Positions 46,031 to 59,442 of a stretch of DNA of 64,000 nt are shown piece after piece. The first letter of the stretch is position 1. Every line of letters starts with the position of its first letter. Where the stretch lies: contig NC_134769.1 in the NCBI RefSeq assembly GCF_050436995.1, forward strand, positions 4,898,001-4,962,000, given 5' to 3'. This stretch comes from Anticarsia gemmatalis (Eukaryota > Arthropoda > Insecta > Lepidoptera > Erebidae). Position numbers and translations under genes: made by a program. Under the pieces are notes generated by a model, which saw only the letters and a program-made list of their open reading frames with translations, had not been told where the DNA came from and searched no databases.

Positions 46031-46750
46031 ATCTCGATGCTATATTAAAATTGCATCCAAATAAATTGAAATCGTAACAGCTTTCCTGCAAGGCATGGAT
46101 TCCTCTGAGTCCCTCTGACAATAGAAACCTATATAAAATATCTACAACTGTAGAGGAACGAGGTGATCATGTTCCTCTAACACAAAGGGAGGATCCGACC
46201 AGGCGTGGTGATCATGCCTGGTGGGCCTAGGCTGCCCCGACTGATTTAGCCGGGAACTTGTATATATAGCGAATTGCAGTGCAAACTTCGATAGCGCGAG
46301 TCAGGACTTGTGACGTCAGTCACATTGCGCGTGGTGGTGGTTGTACGCTCGTCGCAGTAGATGTCGCTGTATGTAGCGATCCGCTACACAACTTCCCACC
46401 AACCTAAAACCTTAAACTTTGTTAAAGGCTACAAAAACAGTCAACATACCTAAATGATTACAAGCGTTTGATCTGAATAGAAAGTTAGGCTTTCGTCTCA
46501 ATCAAAGCGAAGAACTTGTACACTTCTTGACAGTCATATTATTGACGGCAAAGTAATACAGTTAAAAAGGGTTGAAGAAGCTGAAATAGAATTTACGTTA
46601 CTCGGATCTTTAGGTACAGTCAGCTCCAAAAGTAGCTGAGCACATGTCTTTTGAAACCCTCTATACTGAAGTGTGCACATTATTCCATGGAAAAAACTTT
46701 TGCCATTGATTGAAATGTTTAATTCTAACTCATTCTACCTGATTTTGATT

Positions 46751-47028
46751 TGAAGGCGCCCATAGCCAGTTGCGCTCACTGGTCGGTAAACGATCTGTGG
46801 GTTAAGCAAACCTTGGCGCGGTCATTCAATAGATGGGTGATCGCATAGTGGTATTTGAGCTGGGCTGGGGCTGGGGATATCTCCGTGCTTCGGAGGGCAC
46901 GTAAAAAGTCGGTCCCGATTGTTGTCAATTAAGATAACAGACGCCCGAAAGCCACGTCAAAGGTCTTCAGGCTGCTTGAACAACTTTGACACTAGGTTGA
47001 CCACTAACCATACGATAAGAAGAGGAAG
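46751..47028 (+). mobile_element. 5S-rRNA-headed SINE
   Basis: Nearly full-length copy of the 1891 family (ggttaagcaaaccttggcgc, gatgggtgatcgcatagtgg, gaccactaaccatacgataa). The flanks acctgattttgatt (46737-46750) and acctgatttgat (47029-47040) form a target duplication differing by one base. A short extra tggggctggggat stretch interrupts the body. Confidence 0.8.
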
Positions 47029-47810
47029 ACCTGATTTGATCATTTATATATTAAAGTTACGTAACACAGAGGTTTTGTAAAATATGAAGTTGTTCAGCTA
47101 CTTTTGGAGCTGACTGTACGTTCCTATGTTGTACGTCGTGTGTGGTATATAAATGAGGAATTCGTAGAATGGTGGTAGTATGATGTTGATTTTGTATTAT
47201 ACTGGGTACTTTCATAATATGGTATATTGCGATAGTTTTACTTGAATATAAGTCATACCTGAGCGTGGATTCCAAATTCCACAATTTAGAGGCGCCTATC
47301 GCAAAAAAATATTCATCGAGTAAAAGTTATGAATTAATTTCCTTAAAGATATAATTTCCAAGAAATATCAATAGCGTTTTCACTTTTTAATACTTTTTAC
47401 ACATTTCTTTCAATAGTTCATTAGAGTTTTTATTAAATGCGTTCAGTAAACAGCTTAACTTATGACTAAAAATAAGTAATCTTGCACCCACTACTCAGAC
47501 ACCATCCATGATAATTATAAAACCACTTAAATCTAACCTAAAAATGAAAGGTAAACATATCCCTATCTCGTTCCCTCATAAAGCGTAAGAAACATATATT
47601 ATCTCGTATGAGTTGCATTACATGCAAGTAGCTCATCTCGGCGTCATCGTGACCTCGTTTTATTCGCTTTTACCCCTCAACTTGAGCGCAATGCATGAAA
47701 CAGAATGCTCTATGAATTTTTGTGGGTTTAATTTAGTTTTATGAATGTGTTTTTTTAATACGTACAAAATTATGTACCGAATTGCTGCCTTTTTGGTCAA
47801 GCGATAGTCT

Positions 47811-47856
47811 ACTCGCCAGTAGTAGCAGATATGTACATCTGCTACTACTGGCGAGT
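47811..47856. repeat. Perfect 20-bp hairpin
   Basis: The arms actcgccagtagtagcagat (47811-47830) and their exact complement (47837-47856) surround the 6-nt loop atgtac. There is no mismatch, and the arm is not a simple repeat. Origin unknown: a fresh inverted duplication, a tiny foldback element, or the stem of a small RNA precursor. Confidence 0.75.
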
Positions 47857-48617
47857 CGGATTTGGTTTATTAGTTTGGTCTGTTAAAGTGCTATTTGGTG
47901 TTTTTGAATTTTTGTTGGAATATTTTTATTGTGTGTGGACACGTTCGTATATGGCTTGCCTCTACAGTAGGAAGAATGTTCTAGCACTTTAGTAACTTTG
48001 TGGCCTTACATTATGATCGTAACATCCCCTACACCTTAGTATTCACTAAACGATTTTCTTGAGGTAAGTTCACGAAGTGAAACGCTCCATTTAAAGTCTT
48101 ATTTTGTAGTAATTATTATCAGAAGTTGGACATAAACTTAGATCAAATAACGCCTTTTCAATGGGGGTGTTAAACAACGCAATATTTGCTTCTCTTAAAA
48201 GCATATAAAATACTTCAAAATGTCTCATTAAAACTAAAAACCTGGAGCAAAGAGAGCAACAGGCAAATATAAATTATAAGTTTGATTCATAAGATCTGCT
48301 TACCAAAGTTTGTTTTAAAGGAAAAACATTTTCAGCATTTTCTGAAGAAAATCGCATGCTCTTTAAGTTTTATTTGTTTGAACTGTATTCCTTTCTGAAT
48401 GTTTATAGACTCGAGATTTTCAGGGATTTTGTATGTTTGTATGTATTTGAACTTCATGTATCGTGTGGGATTGTGGTCAGAAATATAAAAATGGTGGGAG
48501 GCGTGGGTGCAAATCTCGGTGAAGTTAATGTTTTGTGTTTCTACTGATACAGACGCAAAGTTACTCAAATATCGCTTTGCTTGAACCAAATTCAAGCAAT
48601 ATTCGAGTAAATATAAC

Positions 48618-48838
48618 TGCACGATTGGCACAGAGGTTAACGGGTTACCTCGCTGCAATAGCCGTAACGCTGCGTGTGGTGGGTTCGAATACCACTTAGA
48701 ACAAATATTTGTGTGATGAGCATGAGTATTTGTTCTGAGTCTGGTTGTAAATCTATGTATTTAATTAACTATGTATTAAAAAGTATTTAAGGATATTTAT
48801 CAGTTATCTGGTTTTCATAGTACGAGCTTGACTATATT
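48618..48838 (+). mobile_element. tRNA-derived SINE
   Basis: An A-box-like attggcacagagg (48624-48636) and a B-box-like gggttcgaataccac (48681-48695) have tRNA spacing. The body reads acaaatatttgtgtgatgag, then gagtatttgttctgagtctg, and the tail has gttatctggttttcatagta. The tail matches the fragments at 56745-56830 and 58358-58445. Confidence 0.65.
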
Positions 48839-51424
48839 TGAAATCAAAAGAATGTGTATGATTTGTCCAATGATATTTATTTTTGAAATTTATTGGTTGT
48901 GTTTATACGCATATTGCATTAAGTAAAACTGGCCTGAACTCTGCCTTTTAAAAATATCTCTATTAAAAACTTGAAGCAGCGAAAATCCGATACAAAAATG
49001 CCAGACATTTTACATGAAAAATGTCCAAAAATAAACCCATTTAAAAGTATAAGCAATTAACACCTCCATACTTAAACTCAATTACTCGAGTGGGCAATTT
49101 TGAGCTGAAAGTCGGGAGTAAAAGCCAGTCATCTGATGTGGAAATGATATGTTTCGTGTCGTCTCTTTCACTCTTATTACTCTACATATATGTCTATCTC
49201 ACTCTCCATGACCTTTCACGTTATAATGTAATACACTGTGAAACTGGGAATCCTTTAGTTCGATTCAAAAAGCAAGTTTTAATGATCCCTTTGGATGTAC
49301 AATAAACTTTTTGCTAAATGTACCTTTACGTTTTGGTTGTGAGTGCGTTAGTTATTACTGTAAAATATGGTTTATTATTCACATTGTAACAATATCTTTC
49401 AAGAAAATCTGACTGTTTGAGTAGAGCCTAGTTTGTGACTTTATTTTCCATATTATTTATATTGCTTATAACCTATCTATTTGCAATATTTCTTTAGAAT
49501 ATTCGTAATCGTTTTTGGTTGAACGAGTAACAAATGCTTACTATATAATAGAAATTTAATAATTAATACAACGTGTTCTTTTTCTTGCAATTGTTTCGTT
49601 TATCAGCTTAATAAAGAATTTCCAGCCTACCTACAACACAATATATTCCTAAAAAATCTGTGTTCCTTGAGGTGAGACGTAATTCATTAATCAAACAGGC
49701 ATAACTTCTCTAAACAGTAAAACGTTATACAACCAGCATACCTTTATATCAAAAACATATATGAAGTTGTACGACCAAACACATTAGCATTATTGATCTG
49801 ATAAGCACAATCAGTGATATCTCGTGAAAGCCTAATGTGAGTGCATTCGTTCAGATAATGTGAGTTCAACAACATTTACGAAACTGTTATTTATGTATGC
49901 GTAAGCTTTTTAGGTAATAACTAATGTGTGTAAGCTATGTAAATAACTATGTACTTGATTTTGATATACGTTTTGCATTTTTTTTGCCTCATTTATAAGG
50001 ATAATTTTTTCACTTTTTCACTACTAAAATAATAATACTTCGCAGGAGTCACAGCTATGCGTATAAATTTTCATTAAATTGAAATTTGGCAAAAATTTCT
50101 ATGTATATAGTATGTTTTTTAGATTTAGTTCTTGACAACTTACAATTCATTAGCATTAGCTGACAACTTTTTCATTACACATCTTGTACAAGCGAATTAA
50201 TAAAAAAAAAAATCAGCCAAAAGAGAAGAACGCATTTCCAGCTTCAACGTGCTTGTAGAAGCCTTAGAACTTGGAAGATTGGAAACACTCGAACGACTAG
50301 ACAAAGATTTTTCAGACCAACCTTGCATAAGATTGCTTGCCCAATCGTGTAGTTACCAATGAGTTTAATTTTAAACATCCTTTTACTAATTCTCAAGCAA
50401 ATTTTTACATTCGTCACATGTATGTAAGTCGGAGTAAATTGAAGTCAGCCATCTGCCACCATTGTTCTGTTGTCACGTAAGATTTAATATTAATGTGTAC
50501 TCCGCTTTACATCTCGTCCCACTTTTATGCGCCTCATAATGTACGGCTAAAAGGGTACCTTACAATTAGTTTTTTGATGTACCACTGGCGGGTCCGTTAA
50601 AATTTAAAATAAGTTTTTAAACGCCGAAGAACGTATAAAAATATTTTAGACACATATTGCTATTCTATTTTCAAAAACTATGCGCAACACTATACCTACT
50701 TGTCCCAGTTCCTTAGTCAGAAAGTCCTCAATTCGCATTCATAATTTTGATGGCCTCGGGCTGATCCATAGAAAACGTCCTCTGTTTTCTATGGGCGGTC
50801 CAGTAGCGGGAAAATGGACATAATTTAGTAAGTCCGTATTTAAATATTAAATAATTAAAACAGTTTTTCATTTAGCCATTTGAGAGAAGCACTTCGTTAT
50901 TACGGATTTCTAAAATCTGCTTCATTCTTATCTTTTCTTTTATTCTCAAACGATCACCAAGTATCAAAAATACTTATTCTACAACCCTAAAATAATAGGA
51001 TAAACCGAAAATAGGAAAAAAATTAACCCACCAAGTTACGTTTAAGCGTAGGCGTCAAAATCCATAATCCATGTCACGCCATGGAAGCATTAAGCTTTAT
51101 CAACCACGATCAGATCAAAAACAACAATAATTACGATTATCAATCAACCACTAACTGTACCATTTGATTTATTGAAGTGCTTATTTTATTTATTTTGATT
51201 TTTCAGGTTATATCGTTACGGCATTACGGCCACCAGGGTTATATGAAATTCTTCGAAACTGACATCAACATGATGTCCATCGATAAATTGTCACCCGATA
51301 TCGGTTAAAATAATATACCAGACGCGAGGTAAGATACGAATCTTGGATGATTGTGAGTTCGATTCGTGGAAGGGAAAATTTGGTGAAATAATTGTAGTCT
51401 GATTGTAGCTTTAAATGGGAATTC

Positions 51425-51645
51425 TGAGGCGCTCATAGCCGGTCGGTAAACATTAGTTAAGAAACCCTTTATTCTGTAGATGGGTGGCCGTCCAGTGGTA
51501 TTTGAATTGAGTGTCTCCGCGATTCGGAGGACACGTAAAAGCGTTCCAATTTAAGATAACAGTCGTTAAGCCATGAACAGTCTTTCAAGCGGCCTGGACA
51601 ACTTTGACACTAGGTTGACCACTAATCATACGCTATAGTAATAAC
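51425..51645 (+). mobile_element. 5S-rRNA-headed SINE, diverged
   Basis: Retains tgaggcgctcatagccggtc, agatgggtggccgtccagtg, attcggaggacacgtaaaa and gacactaggttgaccactaa. The 5S-like box is partly deleted (cattagttaagaaacc). Confidence 0.7.
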
Positions 51646-52084
51646 AAGTGTAAAATCCTTGTAATAAGCCCATTTTTTGTTGCCATAATAATTCAGAGAC
51701 GCAACGCCCACAGGTTGGTATTATATAATTCCTTTAATGGTCAATCTAAAATAGCTTCTAGAATAATTGTCAGAATTGAAGGTTTGGATAATGATTTGTC
51801 ATTTGATATTCAATCAAGGAAAACGTTTGGTGATTTGACGTCAATTTGAACTGCTTGTGGTTCTGACTTTATTGAGTCATTATCGACTGTTTTTGTTCGA
51901 AAAATGGGTTCTAGTATATATTTTCAAATTTATTTAAATAGCATTATAGATAGCTACTTTAGTTTGTTACTTTATTACGGCTAAACTAATAAACGTATTT
52001 TGACAAAATTTGGTACACAGATAGTTTATCGCAAGTGTCAACATAAAATATGCTTTTTACTTTGAAAATTTTTCACGCTGATGC

Positions 52085-52165
52085 GAGAAAAAGCTAGTTT
52101 GTATTTTTCGATAAATAGCCAGTTGTCGATAACCGATAGTGGAAGGCAATCGTGCTTTAGGTAGT
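52085..52165. repeat. Fragment of the 3622 MITE family
   Basis: ttgtcgataaccgatagtgg and ttcgataaatagcc resemble the degenerate right part of that MITE. Short and uncertain. Confidence 0.3.
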
Positions 52166-54646
52166 TTGATGCCAAAAGTATAAACATAAAAAAACAGGCA
52201 GAAGGAAATCGAAATATTCGAAAGAAACGTATTCGAAAGAAATCTACAACAAAACGAACTATTAAACAAGTCTAAATAAAACCTAGAATTTCTTCTATAC
52301 AAGGAATAAAAGCACAATATTATCAGGAATCGTTTCAGCCGTTATTTTACTGCAATCAAATTACTTACTCGTAGTTTACAGAGCTGAAACAATGCGGTTT
52401 TCCTGTATTCCCTTGTTTTGTACCTGCTGAAAATACTCTGATACCATATTGTAGGTTTTACTGTATTTTGCCGATTACGTACTGTATTGCTAAGGAACCT
52501 AATGCTTTGTTTAACCGACTTGAAGACAAGGAGGTGGTTATCAATTTGTCACTTGATAACCACCACTACATAACATTGTTATATGTTATTTATCACGTAT
52601 GTTTAAATTTGGATGAGTCATGATGATTTGAATTCCCATTAAAAATTCATCTAGAAGTGAGGAGTAGTTTTTAAGTTGTGTTTGAATAATACATACATAC
52701 TTATATCCATCGTCATAATCTTTCGGATAGTAGTAGTAGGATAATCTACCTATAAGGTATGAATATTTTGAAAAACATTTAATTAAATTTGAGCTAAGTA
52801 AACTGCATTGTATTGCATTGTGTTGCAAATGCGAAAAGTATGTATAACATGACATGTATGTGTATGTGTCTGAGGTAGGCTTCCGACGATTATAGTTCAA
52901 CTTTTATGACATCATTGCCTCTCTTTGTTATTGTAGGCGATCCAATATAGGTGTAATAAACTTTTAAAGTGCATTGTGAGACATAGGTACGACTTCAGGC
53001 TTGCTACACACATGTTATCGTTCGGGTGTAGTACAACAATATCCTTTCGATTCCATTGTTTTAGGAATTTTAATCCAATTGATCCTGTACGTGCCTTATC
53101 CCGACAGTTATAAATATATTAAAAAAAAATCCAATTTAGTTTAGTTGTTCAAAAGTTAAGCGCGTATGTGCATGCCGGTGGTTATGTCATTTTAATAGAC
53201 AATGAGTAATAATGAAATATTACATCAAAGTAGTTATCTCATACTAGACATTTGGTATCAATATATAAAACAGTATTTTCTACTTCCGCGTTAACACAAC
53301 ACACAAACCCAATACCCGTATCGAATAAAACTGGCAATTTCTCCATCTCTTCACTACAATAGTAATTTACTATATTCGCCCGTATCCAACAGAATTACGT
53401 CCTAATGGCAGGCAATACAGAAACACCTGAGCTTCAGTAAAATTTTGATAAGTACGGGATTACATTAGCTAGTAGAAAATCCTTTTATTTTTTTCGGACC
53501 CCAATTTCACCTATTGCCTTATAGGGCTTTTCTTAAGGGCCATTCATTGAACGTTATTTGAATCCGCAATAGGTTTGTATGGAACTGTTTAGAGGACAAT
53601 TTCGAATTATGTGATTGGGTTATTAAGAAATTGGTTTTGGGGCTCATTTTGGGTGTTTGTACTGTTTATGCTATGGTTTTCCTTTGTCTCGTTGTCTTTG
53701 GGACATGTGGACGAAATTGGATGGCGCTATGATTGTTTGTTTTATACGGGTGGTAATTTTTTGGGTTATATTATTGAATTGGTGTATTAAAATGGATTTA
53801 AAAAATGTTGATAGATTTGTACTGTTTGGAAATCTTTTTATGATATAGGTAATATCTTCAATAGAGCTGTGTTATGTTAGCTTAATTATTGCTTGTTTAA
53901 GTTTATACTACAGAATTTGAGTAAGGCAAAATAAGATTGTGTCTTACATTCTTTGGTCTCTACAAATTCTGAGGACAAGATAAATGATTTCATTTCTATA
54001 TGTATTTATATAACTTTGCAAAATATTATCATCCTTACCAAGAGCTCGCAAAATATACATTAGTCTCATAAATAAATATCAAAATGGTTGATGTTTGAAC
54101 AGTAGAAGCCATAACTAACCTCCGGTAGCTAGTTAGATAAATTTAGCTGCATTTTATAGTTTGTGGAACCTAGTCTAGAATAGAATTTCAACTGTGGTTG
54201 AGTTTATGGTCCAAGTTGAACGACGAAGCGAACAAAAACTTTATAATAGTGTTAATATGACTTATTGCTGTATGTAGTGATGTAAAGTTTTAATATAATT
54301 ATTTTATTATTATATAACTCAGTGCTTTATAATAGTCTCTAGCATCCCACAGCTGGGCAAAGAGGTCTGCCATCTTTTTGTTATTTTGAGTGGATAATAT
54401 CCTTTTGATCTATTGTACGAATATAAGATGCAAAAAGCTTTTTCTTTAAGAAAATACCTAAACATATAAATCATATTGTGTCTGTCGACTTTTTCAAATG
54501 AACAAACAAAGGACCTAGAGTTAATAAGTACATAAAACTCAACCCAAAAGTATCCTCAATTCCCTGCTCAAGGTGGTATAGCAATGACCACCTCAACCGA
54601 TTTCTTGAATCCTACAATAGTTAAAAATCACCAATTTATAGTATAA

Positions 54647-54867
54647 CTAGAGGCCGCCCGCGACTTCGTGCGCGTGGAAACCCTTCCCGTGTAAATCCCG
54701 ATCCCTCGGGAACTCCGAGATAGAAAGTAGCCTATGTGTTATTCTCGGTCTTTAGCTACGTACATACCAAATTTCATCGTAATCGATTCATTAGTATTTG
54801 CGTGAAAGAGTAACAAACATCCATACATACATACTCACAAACTTTCGCAGTTATAATATTGGTAGGA
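54647..54867 (-). mobile_element. Helitron-like element, second family
   Basis: On the minus strand it starts TCCTACCAATATTATAACTG and ends with a GC hairpin (cacgcgcacgaagtcgcggg) and CTAG (54647-54650). A and T lie at the two junctions, as for the first family. The body includes ccaaatttcatcgtaatcg and (catc/catac)n stretches. It is 221 bp without coding capacity. Confidence 0.75.
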
Positions 54868-56744
54868 TTAATAAGAAAGTCCATCGAAAATGTCCTTCCA
54901 ATAAATCTGAACAACATAATTGTCTAAATTGTACCACACGCTTGAAAGTCCAGCTTCCTGGTGGAAGGTTCCCCAAATTGCAGCATCTATACATCTACGA
55001 GTCTAGCCGAACTAGGCGACCTACTTGCGGTTATTTTAGCTATCCCACACTACCTAGGACTTACGTCACGAGCGCCCGTTAACTACTAACTTACGTATCT
55101 TATGTTCTTTAGCAAGTTTTTGGAAGTGAAAAGTGGTATTGGCACTGTTGAATGTGATGTAGATTTTATGTCTTCCTTAAGAGGTTTTGGTGATAAGATT
55201 GTACTTTATTATATGTTGCTTTGTCATCACTAAGCCTACTTATAAAGCATGTCTTCGATTAGTATGTCATTGTGTGCAAAAACCCTAATCTGCATCAAAA
55301 CTGACTGACAAAGGTGAGTTGTAGAATTGAAAGACGTATCTATATTCAATTTTAGCTCTAAGGTAGCTTAGTATATCGATAAATAGATTGATTAATGGAA
55401 CTAACATAGATGTAGAAACGTTTGCTAAGCCTCTGCCTACAACTTCAGTTATAATTTATAACTGATCTTTTAATTAGCCTTAATCCGTATCTCACAGCCG
55501 CGTAAAGGTCTCATTCAAATGTCTACAGTTTCTCACATTCTCTCGGTACAAAAACTAAAGAAGGAAAGGTTTATGTTTGCTCAGCATTCAAATAATAATT
55601 AATTAATCAATAATTTATTGACAAATTTTACTGTGTTATTGTAATTATACTGTGGCAAAATGAGACATAAAGCCAGGATCGCCAGGAAGTTAAATAAAGA
55701 AAAAAAATGGAGCATTATAAATAGCTTGACTATTCAGACAGTGCAATAATATTTATTTAAATGCATAGTATCTTCATACTTGGTTATTTCAAGCTAGAAA
55801 GCTAAAATAAAGCTGTAACAAGCGTCTATTTGCAGTGTTGTCTCATAGCTTACATGTAGTTTATAACTCGTGGAGCTGGTAAGTGGGTTATTCATGGGTT
55901 AGAATAACGGATATAGTTAGGAGACAGTTCGTTCGGGGTTAAAATAGAAGCTTCAAAATGTATATTTTGACAAAGTGGGATTATGTCTCGTATTATGAAA
56001 AAGTATTTTGATTGTTTTAATTAATGATATATTTTTTGGAATGGTTATAATTAGGGCTGTAGAATAAAAGTGGATTATTAGCGCAAAGGTCTTATTATTT
56101 ACTTTGATTTGCTATACCTAAGTATGTTTAAAATTTCCGTTGTAATAATAATAATGTTAAAGCTAAAATATATTGCTAGCTCACAAATACGAAAAATTAT
56201 TTCATAAATTTTCGCGAATATATTTTTTCACATTCTTCAGATATTTTTATTATTCTTTAATTTCGTAGATTATTAGACATAGACATTTTCAGACACTGAA
56301 AGAGGTAGAATAGTACAACCTACAGATGACCGTTAAAGGTTTCTTATTCCTTTTGTCTCTAAAAATGCACATTTTCTATTTTTTCCCCAGACAGCTAAAC
56401 TTTCCTCGAACGAAATCTATTTGTCGTGAAACAAACGCATTACAAATTCGTTATTCGACGGTATACAATGTATTATCAAATATTTACGAAGAACAATTTA
56501 CATGGAGCGAGACCAGCTGATTGTGGACTGTTTACCAATCGTTCGCGGTTCACTGCTTTTCCACTGATTCGAGGGTATTCTTCCAAAAAGAATGAGGGGA
56601 TTCTGTAAGAACTTGTTATCATTTTGAAGGTTATTTCTTTTCGATGGTGTTGAATTTGCTGTGTCCGTTTAATGAGGCGATTAGGGTGTTTTTTTGTTTT
56701 AATTTACTATAGTCTAGAGGCTGCTTTATGTGGTTTTTGTTTTA

Positions 56745-56830
56745 TCTACATAAGTATGTATTTAGAAGTATATAAGTATGTTTATCAGTTGTCTGGTTAC
56801 CATAGGACATGTTCTGCTTTGACCAAAAAT
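56745..56830 (+). repeat. SINE tail fragment
   Basis: tatgtttatcagttgtctgg and ttaccataggacatgttctg match the tail of the SINE at 48618 and the fragment at 58358. Confidence 0.45.
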
Positions 56831-57580
56831 AAAACAAATATTTATTTATATCGCGTTCTGTTATGGTCCTAGAAAAGATGTGGACGAAGTTATATTGCTC
56901 ATATTCTTTATTTATTTTTAAAATAAACTATACATTTGACGTGTCGAATGTCTAAGTAGTTTTGTGGTTTGCATATTTTTGCGAAAATAAACAGGTATTC
57001 ACAGTAATATACTTAGGTAAAAACTGTAACCTGGATTATTTTTGAGAAGGCGGTAGTATGATATAAAATAGTTTAGATACTAAAACCGTAACGATGAAAG
57101 TCCTAAACTAAAATATACTGAAACTTGAAGTCTGTAAAACAGAACTGAAATTTTCAACTTGAAAGTTGTATTAACATCAATCTTTGCGTGGAACTAGTCA
57201 GTAAATAAAGATTAACTTTCTCCCTACTTCGTAATTGTATTATTCCACTGTTGTACCAACTTAGCTGTTGTATCTATTATCTGGGTGTGCTATTTTTCTT
57301 TTGATTAAATTCGTTGCGGAGAACACAGCCGTTTCGTAGCCGTAACTTTTGCTGCAAAAGATATACGGTACACTCGAATATTTCGCTTGAATTTCTTTTT
57401 GTTAACGGTTTGCTAGTTTCGTTCTAGTTCTGTTTTGTTTTAGTTTTAACTTATTTCTGCTGAGATACGATGGAAATTACTTTATAATTCGTGTAAACGA
57501 TGTTTTGTACCCAAGGTACACATATGCAAAGGATATCCTAAGCCAAGCCATAATTCATGATAGAGTTTATTATATAACCA

Positions 57581-57705
57581 GTGTTATAACCCAGTTACCT
57601 GGGCTATAACACGATACTCTTCGGTACTACTAACTACTAGTCTGTTGTCAGAATTTCAAGCTTCTGTCACGTGTTAACGACTGTCAAAGATCTTAAAATA
57701 GTTCC
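57581..57705 (-). repeat. Antisense fragment of the 57975 retroposon family
   Basis: On the minus strand it reads tgacagtcgttaacacgtga, then gtaccgaagagtatcgtgtt and ataacccagg-type sequence. These blocks occur in the same order in the repeat at 57975-58318. The apparent 14-bp hairpin at 57581-57612 belongs to this repeat. Confidence 0.55.
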
Positions 57706-57974
57706 AGAATAATCTCTCGATACTACAAATTTTGAGCTATAACCGCTTCATATACAGCAAGTTATATAGTTAGAATCATTAGTAGTCAGTACGGAGGAAC
57801 ATTTGCATAGTCCAATGTTGAACGAGTATATCTGTAACGAACATCACTGCCAATCTCGCTTCTGAATATAGCTGTATTATATTTAGAATAGACGTGCTTA
57901 TATTCTAATACTTGCTATCTTGTGAGATGAAACTATTTGTATCAAGGTTTTATGAGCATCTTTAGGTATAGGCT

Positions 57975-58318
57975 CAGTTAACAACAGCCGCGCGGATCGA
58001 TCTCTGAGGTTAAACTATGCTTGCCGAGGTTGTTCTGTAGATGGGTGACCATCTTATATATATCGAGTTCCTCCGTGTTTCGGAAGGCACGTTAAATTGT
58101 GGGTCCCGGCTATCAATTTCGAAGATCTTTGACAGTCGTTAACAGTAGTCAGAACCTTGAAAGTCTGACAACCAGTCCTACCGAAGGCTATCGTGTTATA
58201 ACCCAGGTATTAGGTTATGGAGGTCAGATAGGCAGTCGCTCCATGTAAAAAAAATGGTATCCAGCTGCATCCGATGAGACTGGAAGCCGACTCCAACATG
58301 GTTTGGAACAAAGGCTAA
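57975..58318 (+). mobile_element. 5S-like head joined to an RTE-type body
   Basis: The head has gaggttaaactatgcttgcc and gtagatgggtgaccat with 5S control-region spacing. The body differs from the 1891 family: gaagatctttgacagtcgtt, gtcagataggcagtcgctcc and agactggaagccgactccaa, which I associate with RTE-like retroposon 3' sequence. Confidence 0.5.
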
Positions 58319-58357
58319 GCCAATATATTTAGGTATAGGTTGTAAATTTATCCACAA

Positions 58358-58445
58358 AGTATGCATTTACAAATTTATAGGTATGTCTATCAGTTGTCTG
58401 GTTACCATAACACAAGCTCTGCTTAGTTTGGAACCAGATCACGGT
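58358..58445 (+). repeat. SINE tail fragment
   Basis: gtatgtctatcagttgtctg, gttaccataacacaagctct and gcttagtttggaaccagatc match the tail of the 48618 SINE family. Confidence 0.5.
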
Positions 58446-58899
58446 GATGCTATAAAATCAAGAATGTGAATAAGGAATAGGTCTCTACCTACTTATTTTG
58501 ATTTTATGCATATATCATACAAAATCAGAAAAACAGCACTTTACAAGATTATATGGAGCGTATCATGGGTCAATAGTTTGTAGAAAGGAGGACTATAAGG
58601 TTCAGCATATTGTCATGCGAAATAAATACGAAACATTTTCTTACTATTATACCCAAGGTAGGTATACATAACTATAGAAACATAAATATAATATAATGCA
58701 ACAGGTCTTAAACGTGATTGAAAATTAAAGGTTAGGATACCCTTTTTTTAATTTTACTGCCTCAAAGTTTTATACTTAAAATATATTATACATATACACT
58801 TCATATTATAACCTAATCTAACCTACAACTAACTCATGCCATAGATTCAATAACAACTTGTAATTAAGTAGCCAGATCGTCGCTGTAATACCGTGTAAC

Positions 58900-58946
58900 G
58901 TTCCCGGGAGATTACCCCGGGACAACTCCCGGGATACCCCGGGAAC
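58900..58946. repeat. GC-rich palindromic patch
   Basis: gttcccggg (58900-58908) and cccgggaac (58938-58946) are inverted copies around further cccggg sites. It shares the 13-mer gattaccccggga with 4612-4624, so it may be a dispersed short repeat. Confidence 0.45.
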
Positions 58947-59169
58947 AGATAGTAATCGAAGTGTTGTACAGTGACCGTATTTTATGCGACAGACGCGTCG
59001 TGTGTTGAAATTTTCATCGGATACTACTCTCGGTCTCGTTTTGGTTATTTTAGAGTAGAGTTTTAAAGATTATGTTTTCTTAGAAGTTTGTTGATGATTT
59101 TGACGTTGAACATAAACATACATGTTTAGAAAACTAAGGTATCATTAAACTAGATTTGACCTTGTGGAT

Positions 59170-59242
59170 ATCGTGGGGGGAGGTCTATGACCAGCAGTGG
59201 ACGTCTACAGGCTGATATGATACAGAATGATGATGAAGATAT
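59170..59242 (+). repeat. RTE-type retroposon 3' tail
   Basis: ggggggaggtctatgaccag, cagtggacgtctacaggctg and a degenerate (atgatg)n end fit the lepidopteran RTE tail. Confidence 0.55.
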
Positions 59243-59442
59243 CAATATGGGACTTTCTTGACCTATTAATTTCCTAAATATGTAGTTTAGGAGAAAAACA
59301 GATGTACTCTATACCAGTACGGACCCGTAAGCTGCTACAGTATTATATAACCTCCTATGACTGTTGGATATTATGGTGACAATGATAGCTAGCACGTTAG
59401 ATAGGAGTTCTATAAGTTAGTGGAGACAAAACATTGTTCTCA

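Larger units (their letters stand above)
47029..54646. other. Non-coding stretch upstream of the beta-tubulin gene
   Basis: AT-rich DNA with the hairpin, SINEs and fragments listed separately. A further 11-bp palindrome with a 7-nt loop lies at about 50767-50795 (ccatagaaaac). No exon with supported splice sites or protein motifs was found on either strand. Confidence 0.4.

Noticed and set aside
46235..46400. Promoter with TATA-like tatatata and a TGACGTCA site
   Set aside because: No exon or transcript start could be placed downstream on either strand, so the match may be chance.
48618..48700. Functional tRNA gene
   Set aside because: A and B boxes are present, but no cloverleaf could be drawn and a SINE body follows.
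57581..57612. Independent hairpin element
   Set aside because: The sequence is part of an antisense copy of the repeat at 57975-58318, whose consensus seems to hold the same inverted motif.
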